The notes beneath the pieces were generated by a model. That model was not told the DNA's origin. It searched no databases and saw only the letters and a list, made by a program, of their open reading frames with translations. Position numbers and translations under genes: made by a program. A DNA stretch of 64,000 nt. Source: Acanthopleura granulata. Its lineage: Eukaryota > Mollusca > Polyplacophora > Chitonida > Chitonidae. Shown here piece after piece: positions 13,371 through 27,088 of this stretch; position 1 is the first letter of the stretch, and each line of letters starts with the position of its first letter. The stretch lies in the NCBI GenBank assembly GCA_016165875.1, contig JABBOT010000001.1, positions 16,506,876 to 16,570,875 on the forward strand, read 5' to 3'.

Positions 13371-14760
13371 AAAACAACCTGCCCGTGTATGACCGGTATA
13401 AGTCAAGGCTTTTTAATGGCCCAGAAGTCCCACAGTGGCACGAATAGAACGTAAAGCATAAACCACTTGGTAAAAAGTTGGATTCGAATACAAAAACAGA
13501 CGATCTGTAAACCTTGGGTGAACAAGTGATACTACTTCTTAATCAGGTGAAGGGTGAGGAGTATAGACAGCGAACTTATTAATAATGATGTCTCGTTTAA
13601 ATGTATCATTACGGCGTAAATGATCCATGTAACACGCAGTTTAGAACCTTATGTTACATAACAGCGGCCCCAGAATGTTCTCATGCAATTGTGAAGTTCT
13701 CCAATACTGAGGCTATGTTTGAACGTGTAAAAAGACTGCTTGGTAAGGGCCGCGGAAAACGAACAATACTCTTAATGTTGCCAGATATTGCCAGACAGAG
13801 AAGACGCAGTAGTGATGAAAATCAGAACAGACCCAAGAACTAAAGCTGTATCAGCCGAAAGACGTGCTTGTGTTAGGTAGAAGTATCGCTGAAGAATTCA
13901 CACACTAGAGCAGGGCTAGTGAGAAACACCTTGCCAGAGTCGGTTTATTTGTAATATAGACATTGCTTCTGGTTTTATGAGCGTAGCATTCCTGTGCTAA
14001 TTGACAGTGATACATTAAAACCAATGAATACACCCCCAGAAATTAAATTAACTTCGGTGACAGGCAACACTGCCAAAGTATGTTTTGCCCTGTGAGAATA
14101 ATTCTTTCCTCCTGGAATATTTAAAACCAATAGCAAGTATAGCTTTCCAGGGGCAAGGCCTTATTTTGGAATTACTTTTCCATGCAAATTGCTGGTCAAC
14201 TTTCAAAGAGGGACTCATTTTCGCTTGCCTCTGATCCTCACGGGTTTTCTCCCAGATCTTTAGAAGACTGACATGTTCCAAAATTTCCATGACACCCACA
14301 AATGGTGCTCGAGTTTACTTATCCTTTCACATAAGCTGCACAGAGCGCTTTGTATTAGAACTGGCACCGTCCATTTCATCATCTTGATGTTACGGGAATG
14401 TCAGAGGTGTAGAGTTAGAGTGGTAGTTCGGTAAGATTCTGCTATATAGACATGTCAGGAATATAGCGGAGACCCAAAACGCACAAAAAATCATGAACGC
14501 AAATTTTTTTTTCAGGTTGCTCAAAACAATTTTAAAAGAAATTTGGGGAAAGAATTGTTCGATTATCCGAAAAATATAATGTGTGCTATTTATGGCGTTT
14601 CTAAAGAATTTCAAAAGATTTGATTAGAGTTAATTGATGATTTCTGCATTTTGAAAGGCTGGCAGTTATTTCATGTATTTCGAGACTTCTAATTATAAAT
14701 AACGAAATCTACCTGTGCAGCATGTAATAAAACTATTGCTGTGATCTTTTTCTACAGTTA
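13371..14760. other. No gene seen
   Basis: Begins at the right edge of the tandem duplication. An 80-codon frame at 13601-13843 has no recognisable motif or splice context. Confidence 0.55.
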
Positions 14761-14769
14761 ACAGTTTGT

Positions 14770-15024
14770 TTATTTTATTTATTTATTTGATTGGTGTTTT
14801 ACGCCTTACTCAAGAATAATTCACTTATACGACGGCGGCCAGCATTATGGTGGAAGGAAACCGGGCAGAACCCGGGGGAAACCCACGACCATCCGCGGGT
14901 TGCTGGCAGACCTTCCCACGCAATGCCGGAGAGGAAGCCAGCATGAGCTGGATTTGAACTCACAGCGACCGCATTGGTGTGAGGCTTCCGGGTCATTGCG
15001 TTAGCACGCTAGTCGACTAAGTCG
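14770..15024 (-). mobile_element. tRNA-headed SINE, near full length
   Basis: All family blocks present in minus orientation. Flanked by the 8-base direct repeat CAGTTTGT at 14762-14769 and 15025-15032. Confidence 0.92.
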
Positions 15025-15574
15025 CAGTTTGTATCGAACTACGGTTACGTTTCAGACCATAGAGTGCAACCTGAACTTACCATTGTTCTCTTACAATCCA
15101 TGAATGATGCCAATTCTAGGAGCTAGGTGCACTGCGCAGCTTATATGAAATGATTAGTAAATTCGAGGACCAGTTCAGGGTGTCAGTGGAATTTGGTGCA
15201 TATCAATCTTCCAAAGAGCTGGGGAAAAAATCCTTGAAGATCCGTGGGAAGCGACAATGGATCCCTCTTCTAAAGTTAACCTGTAACTTTCATGGAAAAG
15301 TAATTCCGAATGAACAAGAGGTTTCTCAACTTCAGCAATGGCTTCGGTCGGTTCCTGTTTTCTGTGACGTTTAACAGCACATTTACAAGATAGAGCTTAA
15401 ATTCCGGTCTTTTTCCACTTCCGCCTTGGAAATGAATTAATATAGACTCGTATAGAAGATCTCGTAAATGCGCAGGTATGAGAAATGTTTATTATTTTAT
15501 AAGCTATTATAAGTTCTTTTTATTTTCGTATTCAACATCAGGTGGTTTCAAACTGAACATTGTGTTAACGTTAA

Positions 15575-15775
15575 ATGTCAACACCTTGTGCAAAACCCTG
15601 CAAGCTGAGCACACCAATGTTCTCTCGACTCATGCAGATCAGCACACTTATCAACATCACATGCGAAACCCTGCAAGTTGAGTACACAAACGCTCACAAA
15701 CGCACGATTGATCATTCAGCTCATACAGAACAGCACACTTCTCAACATCATGTACAAAACCCTACGAGCTGAACT
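15575..15775. repeat. Degenerate 75-90-bp tandem repeat
   Basis: GCAAAACCCTGCAAGCTGAG, GCGAAACCCTGCAAGTTGAG and ACAAAACCCTACGAGCTGAA recur near 15580, 15665 and 15755, with ATCAGCACACTTATCAACAT and ACAGCACACTTCTCAACATC between them. Confidence 0.75.
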
Positions 15776-15779
15776 CAAA

Positions 15780-18700
15780 AGCCTACATACAGACTTGGTG
15801 ATGAGCACAAGTGGTGTCTGCAGGCGAACCTTTTGCTTGCAAAACGCAAACACTGTACCTTTTATTGCTCGTGTTTGCGTTACTATGTTTTCAACGCTGT
15901 CCATCGCAGGTTTCCACCCTAAGACATGTTTAAGTACCTGCCACTGTTTTTATTCCGTCACGTATGCCCGATGCTTTTCACCAGGCTCTCTACAACTTTA
16001 GCTGAGGTTTATGATACAATCGCAAAAACAATCGCATAACCACTCTACCTAATGGAGCCGTGACATTTTGCACAGTGGCGTTCTAAGACTTCAGGTCAGT
16101 GGAAGATGAAATCGGAAAGAAACTACAAAGGGCAATATCTAACCTTTATCAGTCTTCTGTTGTATAGTTTGTTACAGGCAGTATGCATGCCCTCACATTT
16201 CGTTTATTTTCCGCTTAATGCAAACATAAATCCTTGCGTATTACACAATGACGGAGGAAGTAGTATACTGGAGCTTAAAAATGCTTTACAGCTATATTTT
16301 AGGTCAATGATTTTACGGGAGAGGTTAACATTCCGTTCGACGAGAATCCCTTACCAGGAGTAAGGTGGAGAGAAATACTAACATATTATATACTTTATAT
16401 AAAAGGTTCATACGTACACAACGTGGCTATCATTTACATCTATTATCGTGCAAGTAGAAATCTTTTATCTATCGCTGTAGACATTAGTTACCATGGTAAC
16501 CTATACGCTCAAATTATTATCAGGATAGTCCATCGGAAATACAGAGCTTTCAGAAATAAAGATCTCTATTTTTCTATTCACCAACCTGGACCCTGCCAGT
16601 AAAAATTGAGTATTTTGTGTCATTCAAAAGTAGATGATGTTCCAGTCTAAGTGGGCCTACTCGAGTCAATTAGGGTAGGCTAAGTTGTATCAGTCAAAAC
16701 TGGGAATGTTGTGCCTGTCAAAGTGAGTCAACTTACCCGATCTCCTGTTACCCACCAGGGTATATTTTTGCATATTGTTAAATCAATGGGAAATTTTCCC
16801 ACACGATGTAATTCAGGCCAAAATTGTGTAGTGTATTGTTCATTCCATCCTACAGTCTAAGCCATGACGGATTGTGAGCTGACTAGGTACGTAATACGTG
16901 CTGTGTTATAACAGAACAAAGGCTGATACAGTTTGGGCCCGAATCGTCATTGCGCTGGAAAAGCTACCCTACTACCTACGAGTATTCTTTTCTTCTTTCC
17001 AATCACACGTACATAAGAAAAGTTTGCTTAGCCACATCAGGTGTCTATTAAATTACTATACAGGTTAATGTACTAAAGAATTAAATTTTCCTTCATATAC
17101 TGTATTTGGTAGATTGTGATTATAGCTTCCTTTCTGACTTTTATTAACACTGAGTGTGAACTATGTTCACTCTGAGTTGCTCGCAGTGGGTAATAACCTA
17201 AAATCCTCAGGCCGATCATTAAATGATTGTGCGGTTGCGACTCTTTTCTCTGATCTCAGTCAGGGTCATACCAGAAACTTCAAAACTTGCACTTGTTTCT
17301 GTCTCGCCTGGAGCTCAGCACTAAGAGGCTAGAGCACGGAAACAGGACTGGTGGGCCCGGTGTCAGTATAATGTGACTGGGTGGGGTGTCATGTCTGGTG
17401 TCTTCAGCATGATGCAACACTTTCGCTGCAAGGACTCACCCGGCCACAAGGAAACACAGTACATAAGAACCCCTCTTCGTCGTATAACTGAATAAAAAAG
17501 TTGAGGATGAATTAAAAGGCAAGCATTCATAAATTCCTTTCTCTGATATTACTATATATATACTATATATATAACTGTATTTTTGAATGTCCTATTACAT
17601 GCCTTAAATGTATACTTACTCGTATAGGGTGCCAAAAAAAGACACGTATCGGTGAATTTTCACATGATATATCTGTTTAAGTTGAAAGTAGAGTAATTAC
17701 TTTAATACCTTATAATTTTCAGGAGAATTACCCGTTAAGAAATTCAGCACATCAGCAATCGTCTCAAGTGGGCATTTTCATTTCAGCATCACAGGCCCAT
17801 TTGATTCTTCTTCTTCTCATTCCAAAATATACCTTCTATCCACTCGATTTGATTGGACCTCCAAGCCTTTTGATACATTTGTTTCTCCTTACTTTATATC
17901 TTCTATCCACTCTTCGTGATTCTAGAAGGTCGTCCAAGCCGTTAGAAACCAGGATGGATGAGGCGGAAGGTCTTCCGGAAGACTTCCTCCAAGTTTGAGC
18001 CTGCCTCTGGTGTCACCACAATGTGCCACCTATGCGTTTCTGTATTTGGGAGAGTATATGCTTCTCTGAATGTTGTTTATCCGTCTGTTTGTATATCAGA
18101 TATTTTACAGAAAAGTGGCGAATGGATTTGAAAGACATTTTGCACTGGCACTGAACCAGCATCAGTCCATTATACTTTGGTTGTAATTTGGATCCGATTG
18201 TAGGAGTTCTTCGAACAATTCATCGCCATTGCGAGATGCAACTCAAATGTAATCTTTAGTCTGTAATAATGGATTCGTACATTTAGCTGCACTTTATTTT
18301 AACTGTTAAAACTGACTCATCCCTTGATTACTGGTGTTTCTTTTCACTGTTCCTTTCTTTCTATGGATAGCATGCATGGAGAAGATGATTAAATAGTTTA
18401 TGGGATGATTTGGGGAAAACATGTATATACTATTTTGATGGTGAGATCGTGACAGTCTCTACAGGAAAGTGAAAAGTGTTAAATAAAAGTTTTTGTACGT
18501 AGTAATGTATGTAATTGCTAAATAGGACTTCATGTTCATCTATTATCACAAGCAATGGACTGTTAATTAAGATGCCGAATATCAAAGAAAGAGTTAGTCA
18601 GATCTTTATGACAGCAGCTAGAAATTTCATCAGATTTCTTTTCTTTATAAATGCCCACTGGAAGTTGGTTGTGGGTTACATAAAGCATACTTGTCAACGC

Positions 18701-20940
18701 TAAAAAAAAAAAAACAAAAAGAAAACTCATGAATACACCGCTAAATAAACCAGGGCGGATTCATTACCGCCTTCCTACTTACAAGTATATACATGTACCA
18801 GATTTTCTTTTATTCCTTCGTATTGTTTGTCACCACTTCTCATTATATTCATATCCAATGCTACAAACGGAAAGAACAAACTGGGTTATGCTGTTTAGTG
18901 CGGTGATCTTCTGATCTTCAGATAACGTGGCATTATTGTTATTATCCATCATTCCTATGTGTTTAGAATCTCTGGGACCCATCATTGGTTCATAGTTGTG
19001 TGTTTTGGAAGTCATGGAAGCTTGTCTCATGCATCACTACATTGTTGCCTGATAGCCGCATAGCGCATGGCTTTCCAGCTATCTCCAAGTAACCCACGTC
19101 GAAGTTAGAAAATAGACTGCCATTGTGAATCACACTACAACAAGAAAATGGACGTTTACATTGAGATTTGGTGATTAAGGTTGATAAGTCCAGGTTTGCT
19201 ATCGCCAGGATCGCCACTTTATCTCCTGGTTACAGATTCGGCCTCGTCATTAGACAGTCCTTAAAATCTGCAGGCCGCAGTCTTTTCCATTTCGTCAAAG
19301 TGCAGATTTCTGCAAACTTGCTTAACAAATACAACCTATCCCATTTCTCTCAGATATTTTATACCGAATGACCTTTTCGGTTTTGATAAGTGGACATTAA
19401 CTACTTGATATCAAGACTGAAATCAGACATTTGTAGAGAAATTAGGCTAAGTGTTTCTGCACCAATAACGAAGGCATGTTCGGAAATAATTCTGCATTAT
19501 TTGGACGAGATAAATGCATTAGCTTTGAACAATAAGCCCAAAGTTCCTCCGGCAAGGTTGGGAGAAGATATCCGAACTGTATTCTGGGAGTGACCGCAGC
19601 TGCTGCCGGGCGGACCTATGCCTTAAGCCATGGTCACCGCCAAGACCAGAGTGTCATCTTCATCATATACTCCAGCCCTGTATGCACATGGAACCGATAC
19701 CCTTAGAACAAACTGTGCTCAATAACATTGGAACTTTAGGAACAAAGGCGCAGTCTATGCACGGTGAGGAATTATACTGACTTCCTCAATTATACACAGT
19801 AATTGGATTGTCGGGAGAATTAGTTTCACGTTTCAGACGTGTTTTGGACATGAAGACATTAACCGATTTGTTAACCATAGCAATCACAATAACAACCTAG
19901 GGAAACCGAAATTGACCGACATTCTTCTTTTTTCATTAATACTTAATGTTCCCAACCAACCAGCCACTATTTATGCCTTGATTATACATATCATCAAACT
20001 CACTTTGGCAGTTTGGATACGATAGCACTGTAATTTGACCTACGGCGACGGTAGTTCGTAAACACATTTGTTCTAGAGGGGAAACTGTTACATGTATTAG
20101 CCCTTCTGCAGACAGCTTTCGTGCTATTGACACATACACTCGTAAACGTAATTCTTATCGACTGCAACCGGTTGAATAATATAGTTATGTGACGTCTGTA
20201 TGTTAACGCACGATTGTTACATAATTATTGACGTTCCAGAAACCTCAGCAACACTCCACTGTCACTAGACGTTCGAGAATTAATTCATTCCGCACAACTA
20301 CAAATGACTTGCCCTCGAATCCTGAAAATCCTCTCTTTTGAGTGCTCTTTATGACACAGAGGTAAAATTTCCGAATGAATTTGGTCAAAACAGACAAGCT
20401 AATCTCTCCCTCATATAGAAAGTCTGTTCTCTAAAACGTCTTGTGATGGCCACATAAAGGACTGAATGTACAGGCTAGACACAAGGGTCAATGGGAATTT
20501 CCCTCTGGTTAATAGAGGTAGAAGTAAGGTACAAATGCTGATGTACACTTCCCCCAACCCGTACCACTTCCCCCCACCCGCGCCCAACACTCCATAAGTC
20601 AGATTTCAGCCCAACAGAAGCAAGTTCATGAAATTGTTCAGAGCAAAGTTTCGAAAGTCCTTGGGTTTTACGGTTACATCAAACACGTGTTAATTGGTGG
20701 TTCTACGTGCCATGTCATGCCCGGGTATTCAGTCAGTATGTGAGTTTTAGGACATGTATTCCTAAAATGATACCAGGGATATGAGTGCAGCTATGTACCT
20801 ATGAACCAAGTATACTGGGAATCGTCAACGACTCTTAATTTTAAGAGGCAGTCAAGTGAGTCAAGTCAAGTTTAAGTGCCTGTGAGTACATAAACTGTAA
20901 AGTGTATAGCAGAAGACATAACGCCTTTAAGATTATGTTA
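15780..20940. other. No gene seen
   Basis: Contains a dispersed repeat at 17.3-17.5 kb, TA-rich runs near 17.55 kb and a poly-A stretch near 18.7 kb. No convincing exon. Confidence 0.55.
17330..17510 (+). repeat. Short dispersed repeat, copy 1
   Basis: GGTGTCAGTATAATGTGACTGGG followed by TGTC, TGGTGTCTTCAGCATG and a CGTCGTATAACTGAATAAAA end. Shares about 60 well-matched bases with 22240-22300. Probably a remnant of a SINE-like family. Confidence 0.6.
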
Positions 20941-20942
20941 TA

Positions 20943-21108
20943 GCTCGTGGGTGGCCGAGTGGTAAAGAAGCTTTCCATATACTGGTTTTGGTTCATTTCC
21001 AGCCTTTTACGTAATTTTTACGTAATTTTACGAACACCGATGTATGAAAAAAATTATTCTTGAGTATAATGTTAAAACCCAGTTATGCCACTAAATAAAT
21101 AAATAAAC
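20943..21108 (+). mobile_element. Second tRNA-headed SINE family
   Basis: A box GTGGCCGAGTGG at 20951-20962 and B box GGTTCATTTCC at 20990-21000 of a different tRNA type. A short body (with GTAATTTTTACG repeats) leads to TATTCTTGAGTATAATGTTA and an AAATAAATAAAT tail. The tail resembles the main family, so the two may share a LINE partner. A member of the main family sits 40 bases downstream. Confidence 0.75.
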
Positions 21109-21149
21109 TCTTACAGTGGAAATCACTGATTATTATATAAACGGATATT

Positions 21150-21401
21150 GGGTCCTCCGTGGTTCAGTCGGTTAGCGTGCTAGCGCAATAACCCAGAAGC
21201 CTCCCACCAATGCGGTCGCTGTGAGTTCAAGTCCAGCTCATGCTGGCTTCCTCTCCGGCCGTACGTGTAAGGGTCAGGCAGCAACCTGCGGATGGTCGTG
21301 GGTTTTCCCCGGGGCCTGTCCGGTTTCCTCCCATCATAATGTTGGTCGCCGTCGTAAAAGTGAAATATTCTTGAGTACGGCGTATAACACCAATCAAATA
21401 A
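21150..21401 (+). mobile_element. tRNA-headed SINE, full length, with 13-base target duplication
   Basis: Intact A box (TGGTTCAGTCGG) and B box (GAGTTCAAGTCC) followed by body, core and AAAT tail. Perfect direct repeat ATAAACGGATATT at 21137-21149 and 21402-21414. One of the youngest-looking copies. Confidence 0.95.
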
Positions 21402-22234
21402 ATAAACGGATATTTTATCGGTATAGGCATATTCACATCTGATACTAAGAAATGAGCAACAGAGCTATAACGCAAACGCTGAATCTAATGTGGGCGCTGT
21501 TGGTGAAATGCTACATGAACAAGAATTCTGGAATATTATACAGCTATAAAACCTAGCTTTGCCTTAACCTGATTTATTTCTGTTAATTTCTCGGATTAAA
21601 TATCATCTGGAAGCAGCTGGGAAGCTTTTTCAACGGGCGGCAAGTGCCGATAATAAAGCTATGGTCACCGACAGCTGACGCACACATTTTCTAAACCCTC
21701 AGTATGCAGCCAGTCATTGGTCAGTCGTACTATAGAACAACCTGTAACCTGAACTTTACATAAGGTGTTTCATGGCCCTGTGGCTACAAGGCTTGTCTTT
21801 AAACCCCTCGGTATGCTTGATTAAATCCTTGCCTCGAGGAGGAAGTTTCCCAGATCCTCGTGATTTTAGGATTGTTGACTTCTGGATAAAGACAGTGTGC
21901 AACAGAGATGGCGCCCACGAACAACAGCAACGGCATCCATATTGAAGTAAAACGCCATCTGTGCTTTTTATGCATTCATAAATTCGTATCATTTGGCACG
22001 ATAACAATGTGCTCGGGTTACACACACTGATTCCAACACAGCTCAAGGCCCCCAGGACGTTGGTGGAAATGAGTGTTTGATGCAGCTCCAAGGACGGTTT
22101 AGTTTTCCTTACCTGTACTGACGTTGCTTACAGATAAATGGATTCGTGTATGTTTAATTCCGACTCGAGTCATACTTAAGGCTTTAACATCGGTAACCTT
22201 GGTACTCAGCATAAAAGAACAGGTCAAGTATTGC

Positions 22235-22305
22235 TTGGTTCGGTGTCAGTGTAATGTGACCGGGAGAGGTATTGTGTCTGATATCTTCGGCATGGCGTTT
22301 TAATG
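22235..22305 (+). repeat. Short dispersed repeat, copy 2 (truncated)
   Basis: GGTGTCAGTGTAATGTGACC, then TGTCTGATATCTTCGGCATG, matching the 17.4-kb copy with a few changes. The downstream half is absent. Confidence 0.6.
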
Positions 22306-22697
22306 GGGCAGTACTATAAATATGTCAACACAGAGTTTGGCCCGATTTAAGTAAATACGGCAATAATCAACGTTAAACCCCTATCAAATGAACGAAAACA
22401 AACCTTGTGTATATCACAAACACACTGAGGTCACTCTAGGGGTGAAAGTTAAATGTAGAGAAACGTCGTCATTTACATGCCAAAACTCACGGTATCTCGG
22501 TCACACATTCAATTTCAAGAAATATTTTAGGCACGAGGTGTGTACCCAGGAAATACAAATCCACATATGTAATAATTTTAATCTAACCATTCATGTTCAT
22601 TTATCTACATGTAATCTATCTAGGGGACAAATTCAAACTAAGTAAACTAAGATCTCAAACGATTTGATTAACAGCTCAATCGCAACGGCATAGCCCG

Positions 22698-22748
22698 CTA
22701 GTAACCCACGACCATCCGCAGATTGCTGACACACCTTTCCGCATGTAA
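22698..22748 (-). mobile_element. SINE internal fragment
   Basis: About 50 bases matching the ACCCACGACCATCCGCAG block of the family, with the ends lost. Confidence 0.65.
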
Positions 22749-25204
22749 GATTTTGAGAGCATTCATAGTTCATTGCGTGTCAATTTACACAGCGTTTTCA
22801 TGGAAAATGGAGAAGGTTTACATGACGGTATACCCGGTGGTACAGTGAAGCGAAGGTACATATTATTTTGCTATGCGATGAACGATGCCACGATATACCA
22901 ATGTTTGGCAGCATAATGATATTGTTTGACAAAATCTGTGATGGAACGATGGCCATACCTTTTTAAATTCCTCGCCTAGACAACGCCATATCTCTTCATC
23001 ATCGCTCCCGGTTTTTGCATTAATCCGACATTTTCATTATTACACAGTTGTTGATGCCCCTACAGGAAATCGCCTCCCACAATATCGTTACGAATACGTT
23101 CCTTGTGGAATAACATAAAATTGCACTAAAAAACTGATACAGGGAACGCAAAAATCTGAATTGTGCATTAACGGGTATTTCCAGCCTGGAGGTAGTATTG
23201 ACAAAATGAAATGTGTGTTGCAGTTCCTCCTTGATGGCCTTATATACACAGATTTAACGGGCATAGATTTTGATGCGAACAATCTCGTGGTTTTCTCTTC
23301 TTACACCTAGATTAAACCAACCATTAGTCGAACGAAAGAGATGATACTTGTACTTGAAGTGATAAAACTAATCAGGTTTTAGTTTCCAACTGACTGAAAC
23401 ACTGACTCCTTTTTCAGTTACCACAATATCCGACTGACACAACCTGCTACATCAAGTATTGTCGACGACTGATATACGAATGGCTGTTTTGACGCCTCGG
23501 ACAATGTACTGTTTTCAAGCAGAGGTCGTCTAGGCCCTTTCACTCTATAATATGATACAACGAAGAGCAAAATCGCTATTACAGTGTTTTCATTCATGAA
23601 AAAAGCATACAATCCTTACAAAGGTTTCCTTCTTTCTTTATCATAGATGCCGTTGTCAAGGTGATTATATCTTATTCACGATATCTGTAAAATGATCCAC
23701 CCAAAGCGATCAGTCCAAACTGTTAGTTGGCGTGTTAAAAAGGATGTCTGTTCTACCACAGAACAATTTATCACACCCAGCGATATCTGCACCTTTCACA
23801 ATTAATGAGGTAATGTGTTATAACGAATTTGTCTGGGTTGATAACCATCTGGTAATGGGTTATACCAATTTGATAAACAGGTTGGAGGACTGCAACTCTA
23901 ATGAAATACAGATATTAAGGATCGATTTAGCCAAACATTTTCTACATCACTTGACAGGCATATCTAAAATCGTTCAGATTTATGGCCCAGCCTGGCAATT
24001 TTTCTGAAATGCTATATCGTTCAGGCCTGGCTACCCTATATACAAGTCAAAATCTATAGCACATGAAAGTGCCAAATTCATACAATGGAGAGTATAAAGT
24101 AAATGTTTCCTTGTGTGTTCTCATTCCTTTGTTGGGCTTAACTGATGACAATGAGGAGTCGCTGGTCCACAAATGGGCGTTTACGCAATCCGACATCCGG
24201 TAAATGTAAAAGACTAGAGCACAGAGGCTAAAACGGTGGGAGAACAATGCCATATGCAAGTCTGCAGGTCGCACACAGTAACTTCACCAAGGCGTCTGTA
24301 ACACCAATAAGTCTACCCGCCATTGTATATATGAAAATATGCTTGCAAATGGCGTTAAAGAACAGTTTGATGTAACACACAACTGCAACGGTGAAGAAAA
24401 ATGTCATTTTAGTATAAAAGGGACGAGTCTTTCCAATCATGTCAATGTAGGTATTCAATGTGTGAAGGTAAATTTCCAAAAGATTTAAAAATCTCCCTTA
24501 CAATTTAGATCCGTGATCTTTTTTTCTCTTCATCTCCGTTGAAGAGTCTCCGAAGGGAACTCACTAAACTGTCACTTTGCACAAGGAAGTTTCCCAAAGC
24601 GATTGTCCGCGGAGTTAAGCAGCATAGGTTGGATCTAAACATGGTACTTTCCATAAAAAAGAGTCTCACACGCTTCGGGCTGAGACTGTGTTTCCTTGGT
24701 AACAGAATAAGTGGGTACTTCAAAGTCAGTTATAAGTAACTGCCGGATGGCGGTGTGGTCTTCGTTTAGGGATGTACAGTGACAAAATCCTATGTCAAAG
24801 CCATCATTTCCTCCTGATATGTTATTTAAATGGTATTTCTGTTGCTGGCGCTATTACTTGGAATTAACACATGCAGAGCATATGGCGTTAACGGAAGAAC
24901 CAGCAGCAGGTGAAGGTGACGCAAACCATGTGCCAGTGATTAACAACTTTCTAAATACTTACTGCGTATTTTAGCTTCAAAAACATCCAAAAAAACGTTA
25001 AAAACATGTCTGAATTTTTCCAATAAAGCCAGTCCTCCGGCAGGTTACTCAGCCAATTGCAAAGAAGATCTTCTCGACATTTTTTCAACGGTGTAGAAGT
25101 TTGCTTGGTACGAAAACAGAATGAAATTACAGGAATAATTTCTGAGTCAGGTCAAATTTAAAAGCTTTTAGAGATTTTTCTTATTTTGTAATATGAAAAA
25201 TTGG

Positions 25205-25422
25205 TCTAATTCACAGGAAGGTGGTTTGCGCGCTAACGCAGCGCAACGACTTGGGAGTATTTCTCCAATGCGGTCGCTGTTAGTACAAGTCCACATTATG
25301 CTGACTTTGTCTCTGGCCGCACGTGGGAAAGTCTGCCACCAACTTGGTCGTAATAATACTGCATATTGTCGTATAAGTGAAGGTGTGCTTGAGTACGGCG
25401 TGAAACACCAGTCAGATAATTT
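25205..25422 (+). mobile_element. SINE, old and rearranged
   Basis: Head (GCGCGCTAACGC), CCAATGCGGTCGCTGT, GTGGGAAAGTCTGCC, GTCGTATAAGTGAA and GAGTACGGCGTGAAACACC blocks in order, with a deletion in the middle and no long tail. Confidence 0.85.
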
Positions 25423-26317
25423 CTAGTTCAAATCAATTCCTACTGGGCCCTTAAATAAGCTCAAAAATTATATTTAAATTTTGACCAGGTCAAAAATGTC
25501 TTTGTGGGATCGGCTCCAGATGTACAAAATGACCACCAGAATTACAAACAGCGACTGAACATTCCGAGGAGTGCAATTAAAAATCAGAATACCATTATGG
25601 ATGTCTCCGGCAGAATCTATACAGAGATAGTAAACAATGTATATCCGCGACATACGGCGACGTACAATGATACTAAGTGCTTCCGTTGGTTCAGTTAAAA
25701 TCAGGATTTTCATCAACCCCAGTGAAATGCAGAAAATTCTGTCTTGGTGATGATCTGGATAATAAGTTTGGAGAGACTGAGATTTGCTTTGGCCTTTGAA
25801 ATATCGATTAGACATGTCTTCCTAATATGACTGAAAACTGATAAACGTTCTTGTGACGTGGGGTATCAAATAGAGTTATGTGATGTATTTTTTGTGTGAA
25901 ATATGTAATAAGTGCATTTTTTTAATATGATTTTAGGTAAGCTGTTTTGATGAGATGTAATATATCTGCGCCATGGTCGTATGCATGGATAGAGGACACT
26001 GGTCATTGAGCTCAGTCACTGTTAAATAACCCGAATCGCTATAAGGTGGAACAATGATAATCAGCGATTACCTGAGACGCGGATACGCCGTTGTCCACTT
26101 CATGAATTGCACGTGGGCATGACCGGATCTAACATAGCATTATTAGTCAATTATCATCTGGAAGAAACAAATTCAATACAGTACTGACAGATGCTATACA
26201 CTATGCAAGCCTTTCTTATCGCGTGAGAATAAATGGAATGCATTGTTCAGACAGGCTAACAGACTTTTTGTAGCTTCTGGTTTCCACCCAAGGCTGTAAT
26301 GTGGCCTATGTCTCTGT

Positions 26318-27088
26318 TTGAAGGTGTTTGGTCATCGCAGATATACAAAGGACCACCTCCCTCTTTTCCCATTGGCTAATGTTGTCTATAGACTCATTGT
26401 CACTACGCCAGGTCACCCAACCCAATACCCTACCGTCATCACGCGCTATATCAACACTGATTGGGCCAACACATTTTATCATCTTTTCTTTGGCTGGAAT
26501 GAGAGTTCGATTTTCTTATGCGTTAGCCTATGTCATACCACTATTGACGGATCTAGGAGCGGTATTGTACATCCTTGTTGCCACTGCCGGAGTCGCTGGT
26601 CGCCTGGGGCCGCCGAGTTGTCGGGTTTTAAAAGGGGCGATTTCTCGTTCAGATCACCGTGCATCGAGCTCCCAATACAGCCGTGTCCTAACGAGAATCT
26701 CTCTGCCTCATTGGGGTATACTCAGCTGCTGGGCGAATTAACAGCATCCTTCATCTGTTGGCGGGATTTACAGTCGTTAAATTGTGAAACAGCGGCCATT
26801 ATTCCGTTGACGATCATCGTTTGTAGCTGAAATGCCTCAACTGTTGGAGAGTGTATACAAAAATTAGCGGCGACGAAACCGTGATGATGGCTCTACTGGA
26901 CAGCGGAGGCAGCCATCGGTACCAGACGACACAGTGACCGGGCTGCAGAGCACTGTACTGACGGCTGCTAACCGCTCTGCGCTGGGAATCTCTACTCAGG
27001 CCTGACAATAGTGGACATGCCAGGTGTAGATACATTGACCTAGTATTTCATTTCGTTCCCTCCACAAGTAATCTTCCTCAATACAAAG
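26318..27088 (+). promoter_or_regulatory. Upstream region of the GPCR gene (promoter/5' UTR zone)
   Basis: The stretch before the receptor ATG is richer in G+C than its surroundings and has a TATA-like GGGTTTTAAAAGGGG near 26625. It is open in two overlapping frames for 135-170 codons, but neither translation resembles a known family and the openness probably reflects composition. It may hold a 5' UTR exon; no transcription start can be fixed. Confidence 0.25.

Larger units (their letters stand above)
21415..26317. other. No gene seen apart from repeats
   Basis: Between the 21-kb SINEs and the GPCR upstream zone. Carries two SINE fragments and one dispersed-repeat fragment; the rest is AT-rich with short frames only. 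Confidence 0.55.

Noticed and set aside
26318..26830. 170-codon open frame just upstream of the GPCR
   Set aside because: No family resemblance, overlaps a second equally open frame, and lies in GC-richer upstream DNA where open frames arise by chance.
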